From: Burkholderia sp. BCC0322
Lineage (GTDB): Bacteria; Pseudomonadota; Gammaproteobacteria; Burkholderiales; Burkholderiaceae
Reading direction: 5' to 3'
Assembly (NCBI RefSeq): GCF_902833045.1
Contig: NZ_CADFDU010000004.1
Span: 372,001-436,000 of the forward strand
Length of the DNA: 64,000 nucleotides
Shown here: in pieces, positions 8,819 to 18,244 of the stretch
Position numbering within the stretch: the stretch's first letter is position 1
Layout: every line of letters starts with the position of its first letter
Made by a program: the position numbers and the translations under genes
Notes under the pieces: model-generated
What the model saw: only the letters and a program-made list of their open reading frames with translations
The model's database searches: none
Told to the model about the DNA's origin: nothing

Positions 8819-10207
8819 TTGAAAATACCCCTGTTACCGGGGCGACAACGGGCCCGCATTGCAGCCAGGTGGCATGTCTTCTCCCTGAGCTATCGACGAA
8901 AGGTCTTCCGGATAATCCGGCCGACGGGCGTTCGACGTTCGATCTAATCCGGCCGGCGCCGGCATGGGCCAGGCGCGATCGAAGCGACCCTGCGCGGCCG
9001 AAGACGAATCGGCATCAAGCTGTCCGGCACGAACAGCCTGATCCATCCGGGTGAACTGAATGAAAGCGAGTACCGCTGTCGCCCGACGGTCGTGCGGCGC
9101 GACAACCGCGCCAGCACGCGAAGCGCGCGGAGGGCAAGAAACCGGGACAAAGCAACCCGCGAAGCTGGCACGGCGTCGCGAGCGTCACCCCGGCCTTTCC
9201 GACTACCCCACTGAAGCGCAAAGTATGCGCTGATCGAGCTACTGCTTATGGTCTTCATCGCCGTTTCCCCGACTGCTTATTGACGAGTTGGCCGCCCCAC
9301 CTCTTCGTTGCTTCGTGTCGACCGCCCGCCGGTGCGTCCAGTACCGCAAGCAGCGTGCCACGTGATATTCCACCGCATATTGGGCTCGGCAAACGGCCGC
9401 CACGGCGGCATGCAGCGCCTGGAACGACATTTTTTGTTTCAGGAATGTATCGTAATAACAGTTTGACACCCACGGCGATCGTCAAGCGCCGCGATGCAAT
9501 TGCCGGATTAGACGGACGAATCCGGCCCGCAGGCCTGCGCGGAACGGCCGGATGAACGCGTGTTTCAAACTTGAGAAGCACACATCCGCGCAGGGCCGGC
9601 CGCGCGGGCATTTCCGCTTGCCAACCGCGGATCGCCGCGTGTGGGCCCCCTTCCCGCGCCATCACAAACGAGAATCGATTCGCCCGACACCGGGCCACGG
9701 GAGCCCGACACCGCAACGTCCGGCAAGCCGTCTGCGCGCATTTCCTCCGACGACCCGGACGAATTTGATTCATCCGTGAAAATATCGACAGGATCAGACG
9801 CCGCCCAAGCATCGAAATGGGCCATAAAAATGAAAACTTGCATGCGAGCGTAATAATTAAAACAAATGAAAACTCGCGCCGCTCCGGATCCGGCACATCA
9901 CTTTTTCATTTTCATTCGCCGCGCCTTTCATGCACCGAATCGCCCGACAAGCAGCACATTCGCGAGGCATTTTCAATCCTTTATCGATGCATTTCTCATT
10001 GATGAAACATTTTCGCTCAACACCTTTTTGATGAAGCCACTGCCGCAAAAGCCTGATTTATCGTGCGTTTCGTCGTATCGAATCGCATCGATCCGGCAAC
10101 GGGTCCGCCCGCTTTCCTGTCCCCACGATACACACATGAAACAGAAGCGCGTGAATCGCGCGGCTATCGCGCCATCGCGCCCGTGCGCATCGTGACGGCA
10201 TCGTTCA

Positions 10208-10222
10208 TGGCATGCCGATTGC
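10208..10222 (+). promoter_or_regulatory. Candidate sigma54 promoter for the polysaccharide cluster
   Basis: TGGCAT-GCCGA-TTGC matches TGGCAC-N5-TTGC with one mismatch and the exact GG-N10-GC spacing. The start point would be near 10234, about 290 bases before the first gene (10528). Together with the opposite-facing site at 8804-8818 it suggests that one enhancer-binding protein may drive both flanking clusters. Confidence 0.5.
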
Positions 10223-10527
10223 CTGATGTCCGACTCTCACCGAGCGGCACGCCAGGGCACAAGATCACGGCGGCGGCCTGCTCGTCAGTCAGCATGTCGG
10301 GGAACAGGCGATGAAGATCACCACCGATCGATCGACGCGTGCGTCGTTCAAGCATCAACGGGGTAGTCAGCGAAACCGGAGCGCCTGTCGCGGCGCTTCG
10401 TCGACCTCAGCCCGTGCGAACCGGCGCTTGCCGAAACGCTACCCGTGCAGCGGGATGGAACGCGTGCGCGCCGCCGTCGAACTGATCGACGTGGGGTTCC
10501 CGGAGCTGAACGACGACGGAGAAAGCC

Positions 10528-11535
10528 ATGAATGACAGGGTCGCGCTCGAGACGCGCGCCGGTCAGCGCGTCCTGGTGACGGGCGGCGCCGGCTTTCTCG
10601 GCAGCTACGTCTGCGAACGCCTGGTCATGGAAGGCGCGTCCGTCACGTGCATCGACAACCTGCTGACGGGGCGCAAGCTCAACGTCGCCGACCTGAAAGC
10701 GTCCGGCCGCTTCGCGTTCGTGAAGGGCGACGTCTCGCTCGGCCTGCCGCAACTGCAGGTGGACGAGATCTGGAATCTCGCGTGCGCGGCATCGCCGCCC
10801 ACTTACCAGATCGATCCCGTCCATACGATGATGACCAACGTGCTCGGCATGAACCACTGCCTCGCGCTCGCGCGCAAGACCGGCGCACGCGTGTTCCAGG
10901 CGTCGACCAGCGAGATCTACGGCGACCCGGACGTGCATCCGCAGACGGAAACCTATCGCGGCAACGTGAACACGATCGGCCCGCGCGCGTGCTACGACGA
11001 AGGCAAGCGCGCGGCCGAGGCGCTGTGCTACGACTACTACCGCACGCACGGCATCGACGTGCGTGTCGCGCGCATCTTCAATACCTACGGCCCGCGGATG
11101 TCGCCGCGCGATGGCCGCGTCGTGTCGAACTTCATCGTCAGCGCACTCAACGGCACACCGCTCGAGATCTACGGCGACGGCAGGCAGACGCGCTCGTTCT
11201 GCTTCGCCAGCGACCTGATCGACGGCTTCTTCTGCCTGATGAGCGCCGAGCGCAATATCGGCACGCCGGTCAACCTCGGCAATCCCGGCGAATTCACGAT
11301 GATCGAGCTCGCAGAAAAAGTGCTCACGATGACGGGCTCGAAATCGGCCATCGTGTTCCGGCCGCTGCCGATCGACGATCCGCACCAGCGCAAGCCCGAC
11401 ATCTCGGTCGCGTCGGCCGAACTCGGCTGGCGGCCGGCCGTCGATCTCGACGAAGGCCTGCGCCGGACCGTCGACTATTTCAGCCGCGAACTGTGGCTCG
11501 AGCCCGTGCTGCGCCTGACCGGGGCCACGACATGA
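10528..11535 (+). CDS. UDP-glucuronate decarboxylase (UDP-xylose synthase)-like SDR enzyme
   Basis: 335 residues, extended short-chain dehydrogenase fold. It has the NAD-binding motif TGGAGFLGSYVCERL and the UXS-family block LACAASPPTYQIDP, followed by ASTSEIYGDPDVHPQ and CYDEGKRAAE, where Tyr and Lys form the YxxxK catalytic pair. These blocks are characteristic of UDP-glucuronic acid decarboxylases, which make UDP-xylose; dTDP-glucose dehydratases differ there. GGAG is present upstream. It overlaps the next gene by four bases (ATGA). With Ugd two genes downstream it would give the route UDP-Glc to UDP-GlcA to UDP-Xyl, feeding the GT2 synthase at 13987. Confidence 0.85.
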   Translation: MNDRVALETRAGQRVLVTGGAGFLGSYVCERLVMEGASVTCIDNLLTGRKLNVADLKASGRFAFVKGDVSLGLPQLQVDEIWNLACAASPPTYQIDPVHTMMTNVLGMNHCLALARKTGARVFQASTSEIYGDPDVHPQTETYRGNVNTIGPRACYDEGKRAAEALCYDYYRTHGIDVRVARIFNTYGPRMSPRDGRVVSNFIVSALNGTPLEIYGDGRQTRSFCFASDLIDGFFCLMSAERNIGTPVNLGNPGEFTMIELAEKVLTMTGSKSAIVFRPLPIDDPHQRKPDISVASAELGWRPAVDLDEGLRRTVDYFSRELWLEPVLRLTGATT

Positions 11536-12521
11536 AAGTGCTCGTGACCGGCGGAGCAGGCTATATCGGCAGCCATACCTGCAAGGCACTCGCGGCAGCG
11601 GGACACGAACCCGTCGCCTATGACAACCTGTCGACCGGCCATCGCGACGCGGTTCGATGGGGACCGCTCGTCACGGCCGACATTCTCGACCGCGATGCGC
11701 TGTCGAAGGCGCTCGCCGCGCATCGGCCCGAGGTCGTGATCCATTTCGCCGCCCTCGCCTACGTCGGCGATTCGGTGCTCGCGCCCGAGCGCTATTACAC
11801 GGTCAACGTCACGGGCACCTGCACGCTGCTGAGCGCGATGCACGCGGCCGGCATCGGCCGGATCGTGATGTCGTCGTCGTGCGCGACGTTCGGCATTCCG
11901 GACGCACTGCCGATCTCGGAGCGCACGCCGCAACGGCCGATCAATCCGTACGGCTTCACGAAGTACGCGATGGAACGGATGGCCGCCGATTTCGAGCGCG
12001 CATACGGGCTGAAGTGGGTCGCGCTGCGCTACTTCAACGCGGCGGGAGCGGATCCTGACGGCGAGATCGGCGAATGCCACGAACCGGAAACGCACGCGCT
12101 GCCGCTCGCGATCCGCGCGGCACTCGGCACCGGTCACGCGTTCCAGGTGATGGGCACCGACTACCCGACGCCCGACGGTTCGGCGATTCGCGACTACGTG
12201 CACGTCAGCGACCTCGCCGACGCGCATCTGCAAGCGACCGCCTATCTGTGCGGCGGCGGCCACAGCGTCGCACTGAATCTCGGTACCGGCCAAGGAACGT
12301 CGGTGCTCGACGCGCTGCACGCCGTCGAAGCCGTGACGGGCCGCCGCGTACCGACGGTCACGGCCGCGCGCCGCCCGGGCGATCCACCCGAGCTGTACGC
12401 CGACGCCACGAAAGCCGCGCTCGTACTCGGCTGGCGGCCGCGTTTCACCGCGATCGAACCGATGGTCGAACACGCGGTGGCGTGGTTTCAGAAAGAACTG
12501 CAATTCGCATCCGGCAAGTGA
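11532..12521 (+). CDS. galE: UDP-glucose 4-epimerase-like enzyme
   Basis: 329 residues. The start MKVLVTGGAGYIGSHTCKAL holds the NAD-binding glycine motif. The catalytic Tyr/Lys lie in NPYGFTKYAMERM, and the typical GalE sequences LRYFNAAGADPDGEIGE and RDYVHVSDLADAH are present. It starts inside the stop of the preceding gene, so the two are translationally coupled. It probably interconverts UDP-Glc and UDP-Gal, but in this company it could also epimerise UDP-Xyl to UDP-Ara, since GalE relatives do this and sequence alone does not separate them. Confidence 0.88.
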   Translation: MKVLVTGGAGYIGSHTCKALAAAGHEPVAYDNLSTGHRDAVRWGPLVTADILDRDALSKALAAHRPEVVIHFAALAYVGDSVLAPERYYTVNVTGTCTLLSAMHAAGIGRIVMSSSCATFGIPDALPISERTPQRPINPYGFTKYAMERMAADFERAYGLKWVALRYFNAAGADPDGEIGECHEPETHALPLAIRAALGTGHAFQVMGTDYPTPDGSAIRDYVHVSDLADAHLQATAYLCGGGHSVALNLGTGQGTSVLDALHAVEAVTGRRVPTVTAARRPGDPPELYADATKAALVLGWRPRFTAIEPMVEHAVAWFQKELQFASGK

Positions 12522-12556
12522 GCCAGTTTCCTTGTACGCCACTCAGGGGAATCATC

Positions 12557-13960
12557 ATGAAGGTACGGATCGCCATCGTTGGCACGGGCTACGTCGGGCT
12601 GGTCAGCGGCGCGTGCTTTGCGGACCTCGGGCATGAGGTCGTCTGCATCGACAACAATCGCGGCAAGATCGACGCGCTGAACGACGGCCGCATGCCGATC
12701 TACGAACCGGGCCTCGACGCCGTCGTCGCACGCAACGTCGAACGCGGCACGCTGCGCTTCAGCAGCGACCTCGCGGCGAGCGTGCGCGATCGCGACGCGA
12801 TATTCATCGCGGTCGGCACGCCGACGCTGCCGGGCACCGACCAGGCGGACCTGCAGTACGTCGAAGCGGCCGCGCGCGCAATCGCGTCGAACCTCACCGG
12901 TTTCGCGGTCGTCGTGACGAAGTCGACGGTGCCGGTCGGCACCAACCGGATCGTCAAGCAGATCATCGAACGCTGCGCGCCGGACGGCATCGACGCGGCC
13001 ATCGCATCGAATCCGGAGTTCCTGCGCGAAGGCTCGGCGATCGACGATTTCATGCACCCGGACCGCGTCGTGTTCGGCGCCGAACACCCGCGTGCGATCG
13101 AGATCATGAAGGCCATCTATGCGCCGCTTGAAGCGGCCGGCCATCTGGTGCTCGCAACCGAGATCGAAACGGCCGAACTCGTGAAGTACGCGGCGAATGC
13201 ATTCCTCGCGGTGAAGATCAGTTACATCAACGAGATCTCGGACCTGTGCGAAGCCGTCGGCGCCGATGTCGAACTGGTCGCGAACGGCATGGGCCTCGAC
13301 CACCGCATCGGCGCGTCGTTCCTGAAGGCCGGCCCCGGCTGGGGCGGCTCGTGCTTTCCGAAGGACACGCGCGCACTGAAGGCGACGGCGTCCGAGCATG
13401 CGGTGCCGCTGCGCATCGTCAGTGCGGCGATCGAATCGAACACGCTGCGCAAGGAACAGATCCTGCGCCGCATCGAGAAAGCCTGCGGCGGCTCGATCAA
13501 GGACAAGCGCATCGCGGTGCTCGGCCTCACGTTCAAAGGCCAGACCGACGACGTGCGCGAAAGCCCGAGCATCGACGTGATCCAGTTGCTCGTGGGCGCG
13601 GGCGCGCATATCCGCGCATACGACCCGGCGCGTCCGCACGAAGCATCGCGGCTGCTGCCGCAGGTGTTCATGGAGGGCTCCGCGATCGACGCGGTGCGCA
13701 GCGCGGACGCCGTGGTCGTGATGACCGAATGGAAAGCGTTCGAGGCGCTCGATCTCGCCGACCTCGCGGATCACATGGCCGATCCCGTGATGCTCGACAT
13801 GCGCAACCTGTTCAGCGAACGGCTGGCCGTCGACAGCGGCTTTCGCCGCTACGAACGCGTGGGCCGCTCGTGCGGCGAACGCACGCCGGCCGACCCGGCC
13901 CCGGAACACCAGCACGCCAGCGAGGACCCCCGGCCGCAGCGCGGCCTGCTTCAAGACTGA
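12557..13960 (+). CDS. ugd: UDP-glucose 6-dehydrogenase
   Basis: 467 residues from ATG 12557 (GGGGA upstream). The N-terminal NAD motif is VGTGYVGLVSGACFADLGHE. The active-site cysteine lies in GPGWGGSCFPKDTRAL, preceded by NPEFLREGSAIDDF and ELVKYAANAFLAVKISYINE. The C-terminal domain has LGLTFKGQTDDVRESPS. It oxidises UDP-glucose to UDP-glucuronate with two NAD+. The family is usually about 440 residues; the extra C-terminal tail (GRSCGERTPADPAPEHQ...) looks disordered. It is the third gene of the polysaccharide cluster. Confidence 0.93.
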   Translation: MKVRIAIVGTGYVGLVSGACFADLGHEVVCIDNNRGKIDALNDGRMPIYEPGLDAVVARNVERGTLRFSSDLAASVRDRDAIFIAVGTPTLPGTDQADLQYVEAAARAIASNLTGFAVVVTKSTVPVGTNRIVKQIIERCAPDGIDAAIASNPEFLREGSAIDDFMHPDRVVFGAEHPRAIEIMKAIYAPLEAAGHLVLATEIETAELVKYAANAFLAVKISYINEISDLCEAVGADVELVANGMGLDHRIGASFLKAGPGWGGSCFPKDTRALKATASEHAVPLRIVSAAIESNTLRKEQILRRIEKACGGSIKDKRIAVLGLTFKGQTDDVRESPSIDVIQLLVGAGAHIRAYDPARPHEASRLLPQVFMEGSAIDAVRSADAVVVMTEWKAFEALDLADLADHMADPVMLDMRNLFSERLAVDSGFRRYERVGRSCGERTPADPAPEHQHASEDPRPQRGLLQD

Positions 13961-13986
13961 TGGTCTGACCTCGACGGGAGAACACC

Positions 13987-16638
13987 ATGAAGAAGCTGGT
14001 TGCGTCGCTTGCGGGCGGCCCTGAGCCGGATACCGCCGACACCGCCGACGCCGGCGCGGATCGCACCGCATCGCTGCATGCGGAAGTCCCGCTCCTCGTC
14101 CCGTTGATGGACGGCGGGACCCGGATCGTCTTCCACCTCCTCGCGCTGGGCTGGTTCGTCGCGCTGGGCATCTTCTGGCGCTGGTGGTTGCGCGACGAGC
14201 ACTACGTCGACGCATTCCGCTTCGGCGTCAACTGCTTCGTGCTGTTCTGGACCACCTTCATCCCGGGCTACTTCATCTTCATCATCCGCTCGGCGGTCAT
14301 GCCGAATCCCGCGCTGGCGGTGCCGCGCGACTGGCGCGTCGCGATGGTCGTCACCAAGGCGCCGTCCGAGCCGTTCGACATCGTCCGCACGACGCTGCTC
14401 GCGATGCTCGACCAGACCTACCCGCACGATACGTGGCTCGCCGATGAAGACCCGTCGCCCGAGACGCTCGACTGGTGCCGCGAGCACGGTGTATTCGTGT
14501 CGACGCGGCGCGGCATTGCCGCATACCACCGGGCGAGCTGGCCGCGCCGGACCAAGTGCAAGGAAGGCAATCTCGCGTACTTCTATGACATGGTCGGCTA
14601 CGACCACTACGATTTCGTGTCGCAGCTCGACGCCGACCACGTGCCGACCCGCACCTATCTCGAGGAGATGCTGCGGCCGTTCGTCGATCCGGAAGTCGGC
14701 TACGTGTCGGCGCCGAGCATCTGCGACAGCAACGCGGCCGAGAGCTGGAGCGCACGCGGGCGCGTGAACGTCGAGGGGCCGCTGCACGGCACGATGCAGG
14801 CCGGCTATGCGGGCGGCCTCGCGCCGCTGTGCATCGGCTCGCACTACGCAGTGCGCTGCCGCGCGCTGCGCGAGATCGGCGGGCTCGGGCCCGAGCTCGC
14901 CGAGGATCACTCGACCACCATGATCTTCAACTCGAAGGGCTGGCGCGGCATGCATGCGCTGAACGCGATCGCGCACGGCGAGGGGCCGCGCACGTTCGGC
15001 GACCTGGCCACGCAGGAATTCCAGTGGTCCAAGAGCGTGATGATCATCATGCTGCGCTACACGCGCCACTATTTCATGGGGCTGCCGCTGAAGCTGAAGG
15101 CGCAGTTCCTGTTCTGCCAGCTGTGGTATCCGCTGTGCGCGCTCGCGATGGCCGGCAGCGTCGTGATTCCGGTCGTCGCGCTGCTCACCGGCCGCGTGTG
15201 GGCGCACGTCGACTTCCTCACGTATCTCACCTACGCACTGCCGCTGTCCGTGCTGATCCTGTGCGTGGTGACCTGGGTCACGCGTTCGACCCGGTCGTGC
15301 CGCCCGCTGAACACGAAGCTGCTGTCGTGGGAAGGGCTGTCGTTCGTGTTCGCGCGTTGGCCGTGGGTCGTGCTCGGCTGCGCGTCGGCGGTGTTCGACT
15401 GCGTGCGCGGCAAGGAATTTCCGTTCAAGGTCACGCCGAAGGGCGGCACGATCGAACAGGACGCGCCGCTGCGCGTGGTCGCCCCATATCTGCTGATCTC
15501 GCTGTTCTGCAGCCTGCCCGTCGTCACGGTCGAGAATCCGCGCAACGCCGCCGGCTTCTATCTGTTCTCGACGCTGACGAGCATCCTGTATCTCGTGATC
15601 GCCGCCGTCGTCACGGTGAATCACGGCAGAGAGCAAGGGCTCGAGTGGTCGGCGTTCAGGCAGATGTTCTTCAGCCGCCTGCCCGTGCGCAACGCGCTGT
15701 TCGTGATCGCGCTCGCGATGCTGCTGGCGGGCATCGGGCTGCGCACGCCGAAAGGCTGGCAGGCGATGATGTGGCGCTCGGGTTTGCCGGCCGTGGTCGC
15801 GCCCGTGCCGGGCGAACCGGTGAAGCAGCCCGAACTCGGCGCATACGATCCCGAAAACACGCTCGCGAGCGAGCGGGATCTCGCTTTCGACCATGTGTTC
15901 GTGTCGTGGAACGCGCCCGATGTCCGCGCGGAAATCGACGCTGCGTACCGGAGCGCGCAGGCGCGCAACCGCTCGCTGATGCTGACCGTCGAGCCCTGGG
16001 CGGCCGGCAACACGCGGCCGGGCGCGCTGCTCGAGGATATCGTGCACGGGCGCTACGATGCGCAGATCGCGGCCACCTGCTCGGCACTCGCCGCGTTGAA
16101 GGGCCCGGTGTTCGTGCGTTGGGGTCACGAGATGGAGGCCGACACCGGACGCTATCCGTGGGCCATCGGCGATCCGTCCGCCTACGTGGATGCGTACCGG
16201 CGGGTCGTGACCACCTGCCGCACGATGACCGACCAGATCCGCTTCGTGTGGTCGCCGGCCGGCAACCGGAACCTGGACGACTATTTCCCGGGCCGCGGCT
16301 ATGTGGACGACGTCGGCCTGTCCGTGTTCGACTGCCCGCGCTGCGCGATCTGGCCGGCCGGCGGCCACGCCTCCGCCGCGAGCATCCTGCGGACCAAGTA
16401 CGAGCGGGTAACCGACTACGGGCTGCCGGTGATGGTCACGGAGCTCGGCATCGACGGGTCGAATGCGCGCAAGCGCGAGGCACTCGACGAATTCCAGCGA
16501 TCGCTGTGGCGCTATCCGCTATTGAAGGCCGTGGTGTATTTCAACGCGGTCGATACGCCCGGCGCGTGGCCGGCGCATTACGTGCCGGACTGGCGGATCG
16601 CCCCCGCATTCCTGCAGTCGACGGTGGTCGCCAGGTGA
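13987..16638 (+). CDS. Membrane GT2 polysaccharide synthase fused to a GH26 glycoside hydrolase
   Basis: 883 residues; GGGAG six bases before the ATG. Two hydrophobic segments (about 40-100) precede a cellulose-synthase-like GT2 domain with LADEDPSPE, D215-A-D217 in SQLDADHVP, the catalytic E306-D307 in LAEDHS, and Q343-EFQW in place of QxxRW. Several membrane spans follow (about 360-600), then a GH26-like domain (about 620-883) with acid/base E715 in VRWGHEMEAD and nucleophile E819 in VMVTELGIDG, about 100 residues apart as in GH26. The protein would polymerise and export a beta-glycan and trim it in the periplasm. GH26 includes beta-mannanases and beta-1,3-xylanases; with UDP-Xyl synthesis next door a xylose-containing polymer is possible. 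The substrate is inferred. Confidence 0.85.
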   Translation: MKKLVASLAGGPEPDTADTADAGADRTASLHAEVPLLVPLMDGGTRIVFHLLALGWFVALGIFWRWWLRDEHYVDAFRFGVNCFVLFWTTFIPGYFIFIIRSAVMPNPALAVPRDWRVAMVVTKAPSEPFDIVRTTLLAMLDQTYPHDTWLADEDPSPETLDWCREHGVFVSTRRGIAAYHRASWPRRTKCKEGNLAYFYDMVGYDHYDFVSQLDADHVPTRTYLEEMLRPFVDPEVGYVSAPSICDSNAAESWSARGRVNVEGPLHGTMQAGYAGGLAPLCIGSHYAVRCRALREIGGLGPELAEDHSTTMIFNSKGWRGMHALNAIAHGEGPRTFGDLATQEFQWSKSVMIIMLRYTRHYFMGLPLKLKAQFLFCQLWYPLCALAMAGSVVIPVVALLTGRVWAHVDFLTYLTYALPLSVLILCVVTWVTRSTRSCRPLNTKLLSWEGLSFVFARWPWVVLGCASAVFDCVRGKEFPFKVTPKGGTIEQDAPLRVVAPYLLISLFCSLPVVTVENPRNAAGFYLFSTLTSILYLVIAAVVTVNHGREQGLEWSAFRQMFFSRLPVRNALFVIALAMLLAGIGLRTPKGWQAMMWRSGLPAVVAPVPGEPVKQPELGAYDPENTLASERDLAFDHVFVSWNAPDVRAEIDAAYRSAQARNRSLMLTVEPWAAGNTRPGALLEDIVHGRYDAQIAATCSALAALKGPVFVRWGHEMEADTGRYPWAIGDPSAYVDAYRRVVTTCRTMTDQIRFVWSPAGNRNLDDYFPGRGYVDDVGLSVFDCPRCAIWPAGGHASAASILRTKYERVTDYGLPVMVTELGIDGSNARKREALDEFQRSLWRYPLLKAVVYFNAVDTPGAWPAHYVPDWRIAPAFLQSTVVAR

Positions 16639-16675
16639 AACGCGCCGGGAGCGACGGCGCGTCAACCGTGCGCCG

Positions 16676-17599
16676 TCAGCCGAGCATCTCCTTCTTGCGC
16701 AACTGCACGACGTCGCGCATCGGCGGCGCGCCGAACAGCCGGCTGTACTCGCGGCTGAACTGCGACGCGCTTTCGTAGCCGACGACGGCGGCCACCGACC
16801 CGACATCGCCGCCCTGCCGCAGCAGCAGCCGGCGCGCCTCGTGCAGCCGCAGCTGCTTCTGGTACTGCAGCGGGCTCAGCGTCGTCACGTGCTTGAAATG
16901 GTGGTGCAGCGACGACACGCTCATGTTGACCGCCTGCGCGAGCGACTCGACGCGCATCGGCTCCGCGTAGTGATCGCGGATCCATTCGATCGCGCGCGCG
17001 ATCCGGTGCGTCTGGCTGCCCGCGATCGCCATGTGCCGCAGCCGCGTGCCCTGCCCGCTCGTCATCAGCCGGTACAGCAATTCCTTTTCGATCAGCGGCG
17101 CGACGACCGGAATGTCGGCCGGCGTATCGAGCAGCCGCAGCAGCCGCAGCGCGGCGTCGAGCAGCGGCGGCGTCAGCTCGGCAAGCGCGATCCCCTCGCC
17201 TTCGGGGCCCGCGTCGGGCTCGGGCAGCCGCATCTCGGCCGCGAGCTCGACGATGCGCTGCGGATCGAGCCTCAGCGACAGGCACAGGTACGGTTCCTCC
17301 GGCGACGCGCGCGTCACGCGCGAGAGGATCGGCAAGTCGATCGACGTAATCAGGCAATTCTGCGTGTCGTATTCGTAAGCGTGGCCGGCCACGATCACGC
17401 GCTTCGCGCCCTGGCCCGCGATCACGAGCGCGGCACACGACACGGCGCAGCCGAGATCGACCGGACGCGTATGCCGATGCAGCATCAGGCCCGGCACGGC
17501 CGTCGAATGGGAGCCGTCCGCCGGCGCGAAACGGCTGATCAGCATCGCCAGTTCGCGCCGCCCGGATTCGCGCGACGCCACGATATCGGTCATGTCCAT
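16676..17599 (-). CDS. AraC-family transcriptional regulator
   Basis: 307 residues from ATG 17599 (MDMTDIVASRESGRREL; GAGGAA upstream). The N-terminal part is a cupin-like effector domain of the YqhC/AraC_N type (LMLHRHTRPVDLGCAVSCAALVIAGQGAKR). The C-terminus carries two helix-turn-helix motifs (MRVESLAQAVNMSVSSLHHHFK and GSVAAVVGYESASQFSREYSRLFG). It is divergent from the iorA/iorB-like operon with a direct-repeat operator candidate between them, so it probably activates that operon in response to an aldehyde or aromatic substrate. The effector is unknown. Confidence 0.88.
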   Translation of the reverse strand: MDMTDIVASRESGRRELAMLISRFAPADGSHSTAVPGLMLHRHTRPVDLGCAVSCAALVIAGQGAKRVIVAGHAYEYDTQNCLITSIDLPILSRVTRASPEEPYLCLSLRLDPQRIVELAAEMRLPEPDAGPEGEGIALAELTPPLLDAALRLLRLLDTPADIPVVAPLIEKELLYRLMTSGQGTRLRHMAIAGSQTHRIARAIEWIRDHYAEPMRVESLAQAVNMSVSSLHHHFKHVTTLSPLQYQKQLRLHEARRLLLRQGGDVGSVAAVVGYESASQFSREYSRLFGAPPMRDVVQLRKKEMLG

Positions 17600-17665
17600 G
17601 ACGCTTCCTCGGTAGATTTCCGCATGTCGCGGGAGCATAGCGAAACCACCCGGAACGTGCCGGGG

Positions 17666-17699
17666 ATTTGCAGGATTGTTCAATAAATTTGCAGGATTG
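17666..17699. promoter_or_regulatory. Two 13-bp direct repeats, probable AraC-type operator
   Basis: ATTTGCAGGATTG occurs at 17666-17678 and again, identically, at 17687-17699. The 21-base offset is two helical turns. It lies between the AraC regulator start (17599) and iorA (17781), the usual arrangement for an AraC dimer on half-sites upstream of a target promoter. Confidence 0.6.
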
Positions 17700-17780
17700 G
17701 GTAGACGCAAAAACCGGCCGCTCGCGCACACTCCCCGCTAACCGGGCGCATGCCGGGTTTTCCCCACGGAGACAATCAAA

Positions 17781-18242
17781 ATGCCTACCTCGTTTGTCCT
17801 GAACGGCAAGAGCGTCACGCTCGACGCCGATCCGTCGATGCCCGTCCTCTGGGCCATTCGCGAACACGCGGGACTGACCGGCACGAAGTTCGGCTGCGGC
17901 ATGGCGCAGTGCGGCGCGTGCACCGTGCATCTCGAAGGACAGGCCGTCCGCTCGTGCGTGCTGCCGCTCGCCGGCATCGCGGGCAAGCACGTCACGACGA
18001 TCGAAGGCCTGCAGAGCAAGCCCGCGCAGGCCGTGCAGGCCGCCTGGGTCAAGCTGCAGGTGCCGCAATGCGGCTACTGCCAGTCCGGCCAGATCATGTC
18101 GGCCACCGCGCTGCTCGAACAGAACCCGAAGCCGACCGACGCGGACATCGACGCCGCGATGAACGGCAACCTGTGCCGCTGTGCGACCTACGCCCGTATC
18201 CGGGCGGCGATCCACGACGCGGCCGCGACGCTGGGAGCCTGA
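17781..18242 (+). CDS. iorA: Isoquinoline 1-oxidoreductase-type small subunit, two [2Fe-2S] clusters
   Basis: 153 residues. The N-terminal plant-ferredoxin-type cluster ligands are in [19 protein letters not shown] and the following SCVLP. The second cluster ligands are in [11 protein letters not shown] and [12 protein letters not shown]. Length and motifs are those of xanthine-oxidase-family small subunits. It passes electrons from the molybdenum subunit encoded three bases downstream. The true substrate may be an aldehyde or an N-heterocycle; the family name does not prove isoquinoline. Confidence 0.9.
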   Translation: MPTSFVLNGKSVTLDADPSMPVLWAIREHAGLTGTKFGCGMAQCGACTVHLEGQAVRSCVLPLAGIAGKHVTTIEGLQSKPAQAVQAAWVKLQVPQCGYCQSGQIMSATALLEQNPKPTDADIDAAMNGNLCRCATYARIRAAIHDAAATLGA

Positions 18243-18244
18243 CC

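Larger units (their letters stand above)
8435..10527. other. 2.1-kb intergenic region between divergent clusters
   Basis: No convincing gene. 8500-8830 is strikingly AT-rich for this genome and probably carries promoters for the minus-strand exported proteins. It includes a 15-bp palindrome at 8587-8601 (CGAAGCT/AGCTTCG around one T) and another at 8908-8920 (CCGGAT/ATCCGG around one A), either of which could be an enhancer site. Candidate sigma54 promoters lie at 8804-8818 (minus) and 10208-10222 (plus). A second AT-rich stretch covers about 9780-10040. Short open frames at 8632-9054 (plus), 9239-9469 (minus) and 9255-9896 (minus) lack ribosome-binding sites and family features. Confidence 0.5.

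Noticed and set aside
8632-9054. Plus-strand frame of 140 codons in the large intergenic region
   Set aside because: No ribosome-binding site, mixed AT-rich and GC-rich composition along its length, and no motif. It crosses the candidate sigma54 promoter on the other strand.
9239-9469. Minus-strand frame of 76 codons with a plausible start MSFQALHAAVAAVCRAQYAV at 9430
   Set aside because: The sequence looks protein-like in part, but there is no ribosome-binding site and the C-terminus is low quality. Left out pending conservation data.
12488-14215. Long minus-strand frame opposite ugd and the GT2 gene
   Set aside because: It overlaps well-recognised enzymes on the plus strand and its translation is Arg/Ala/Asp-rich without motifs.
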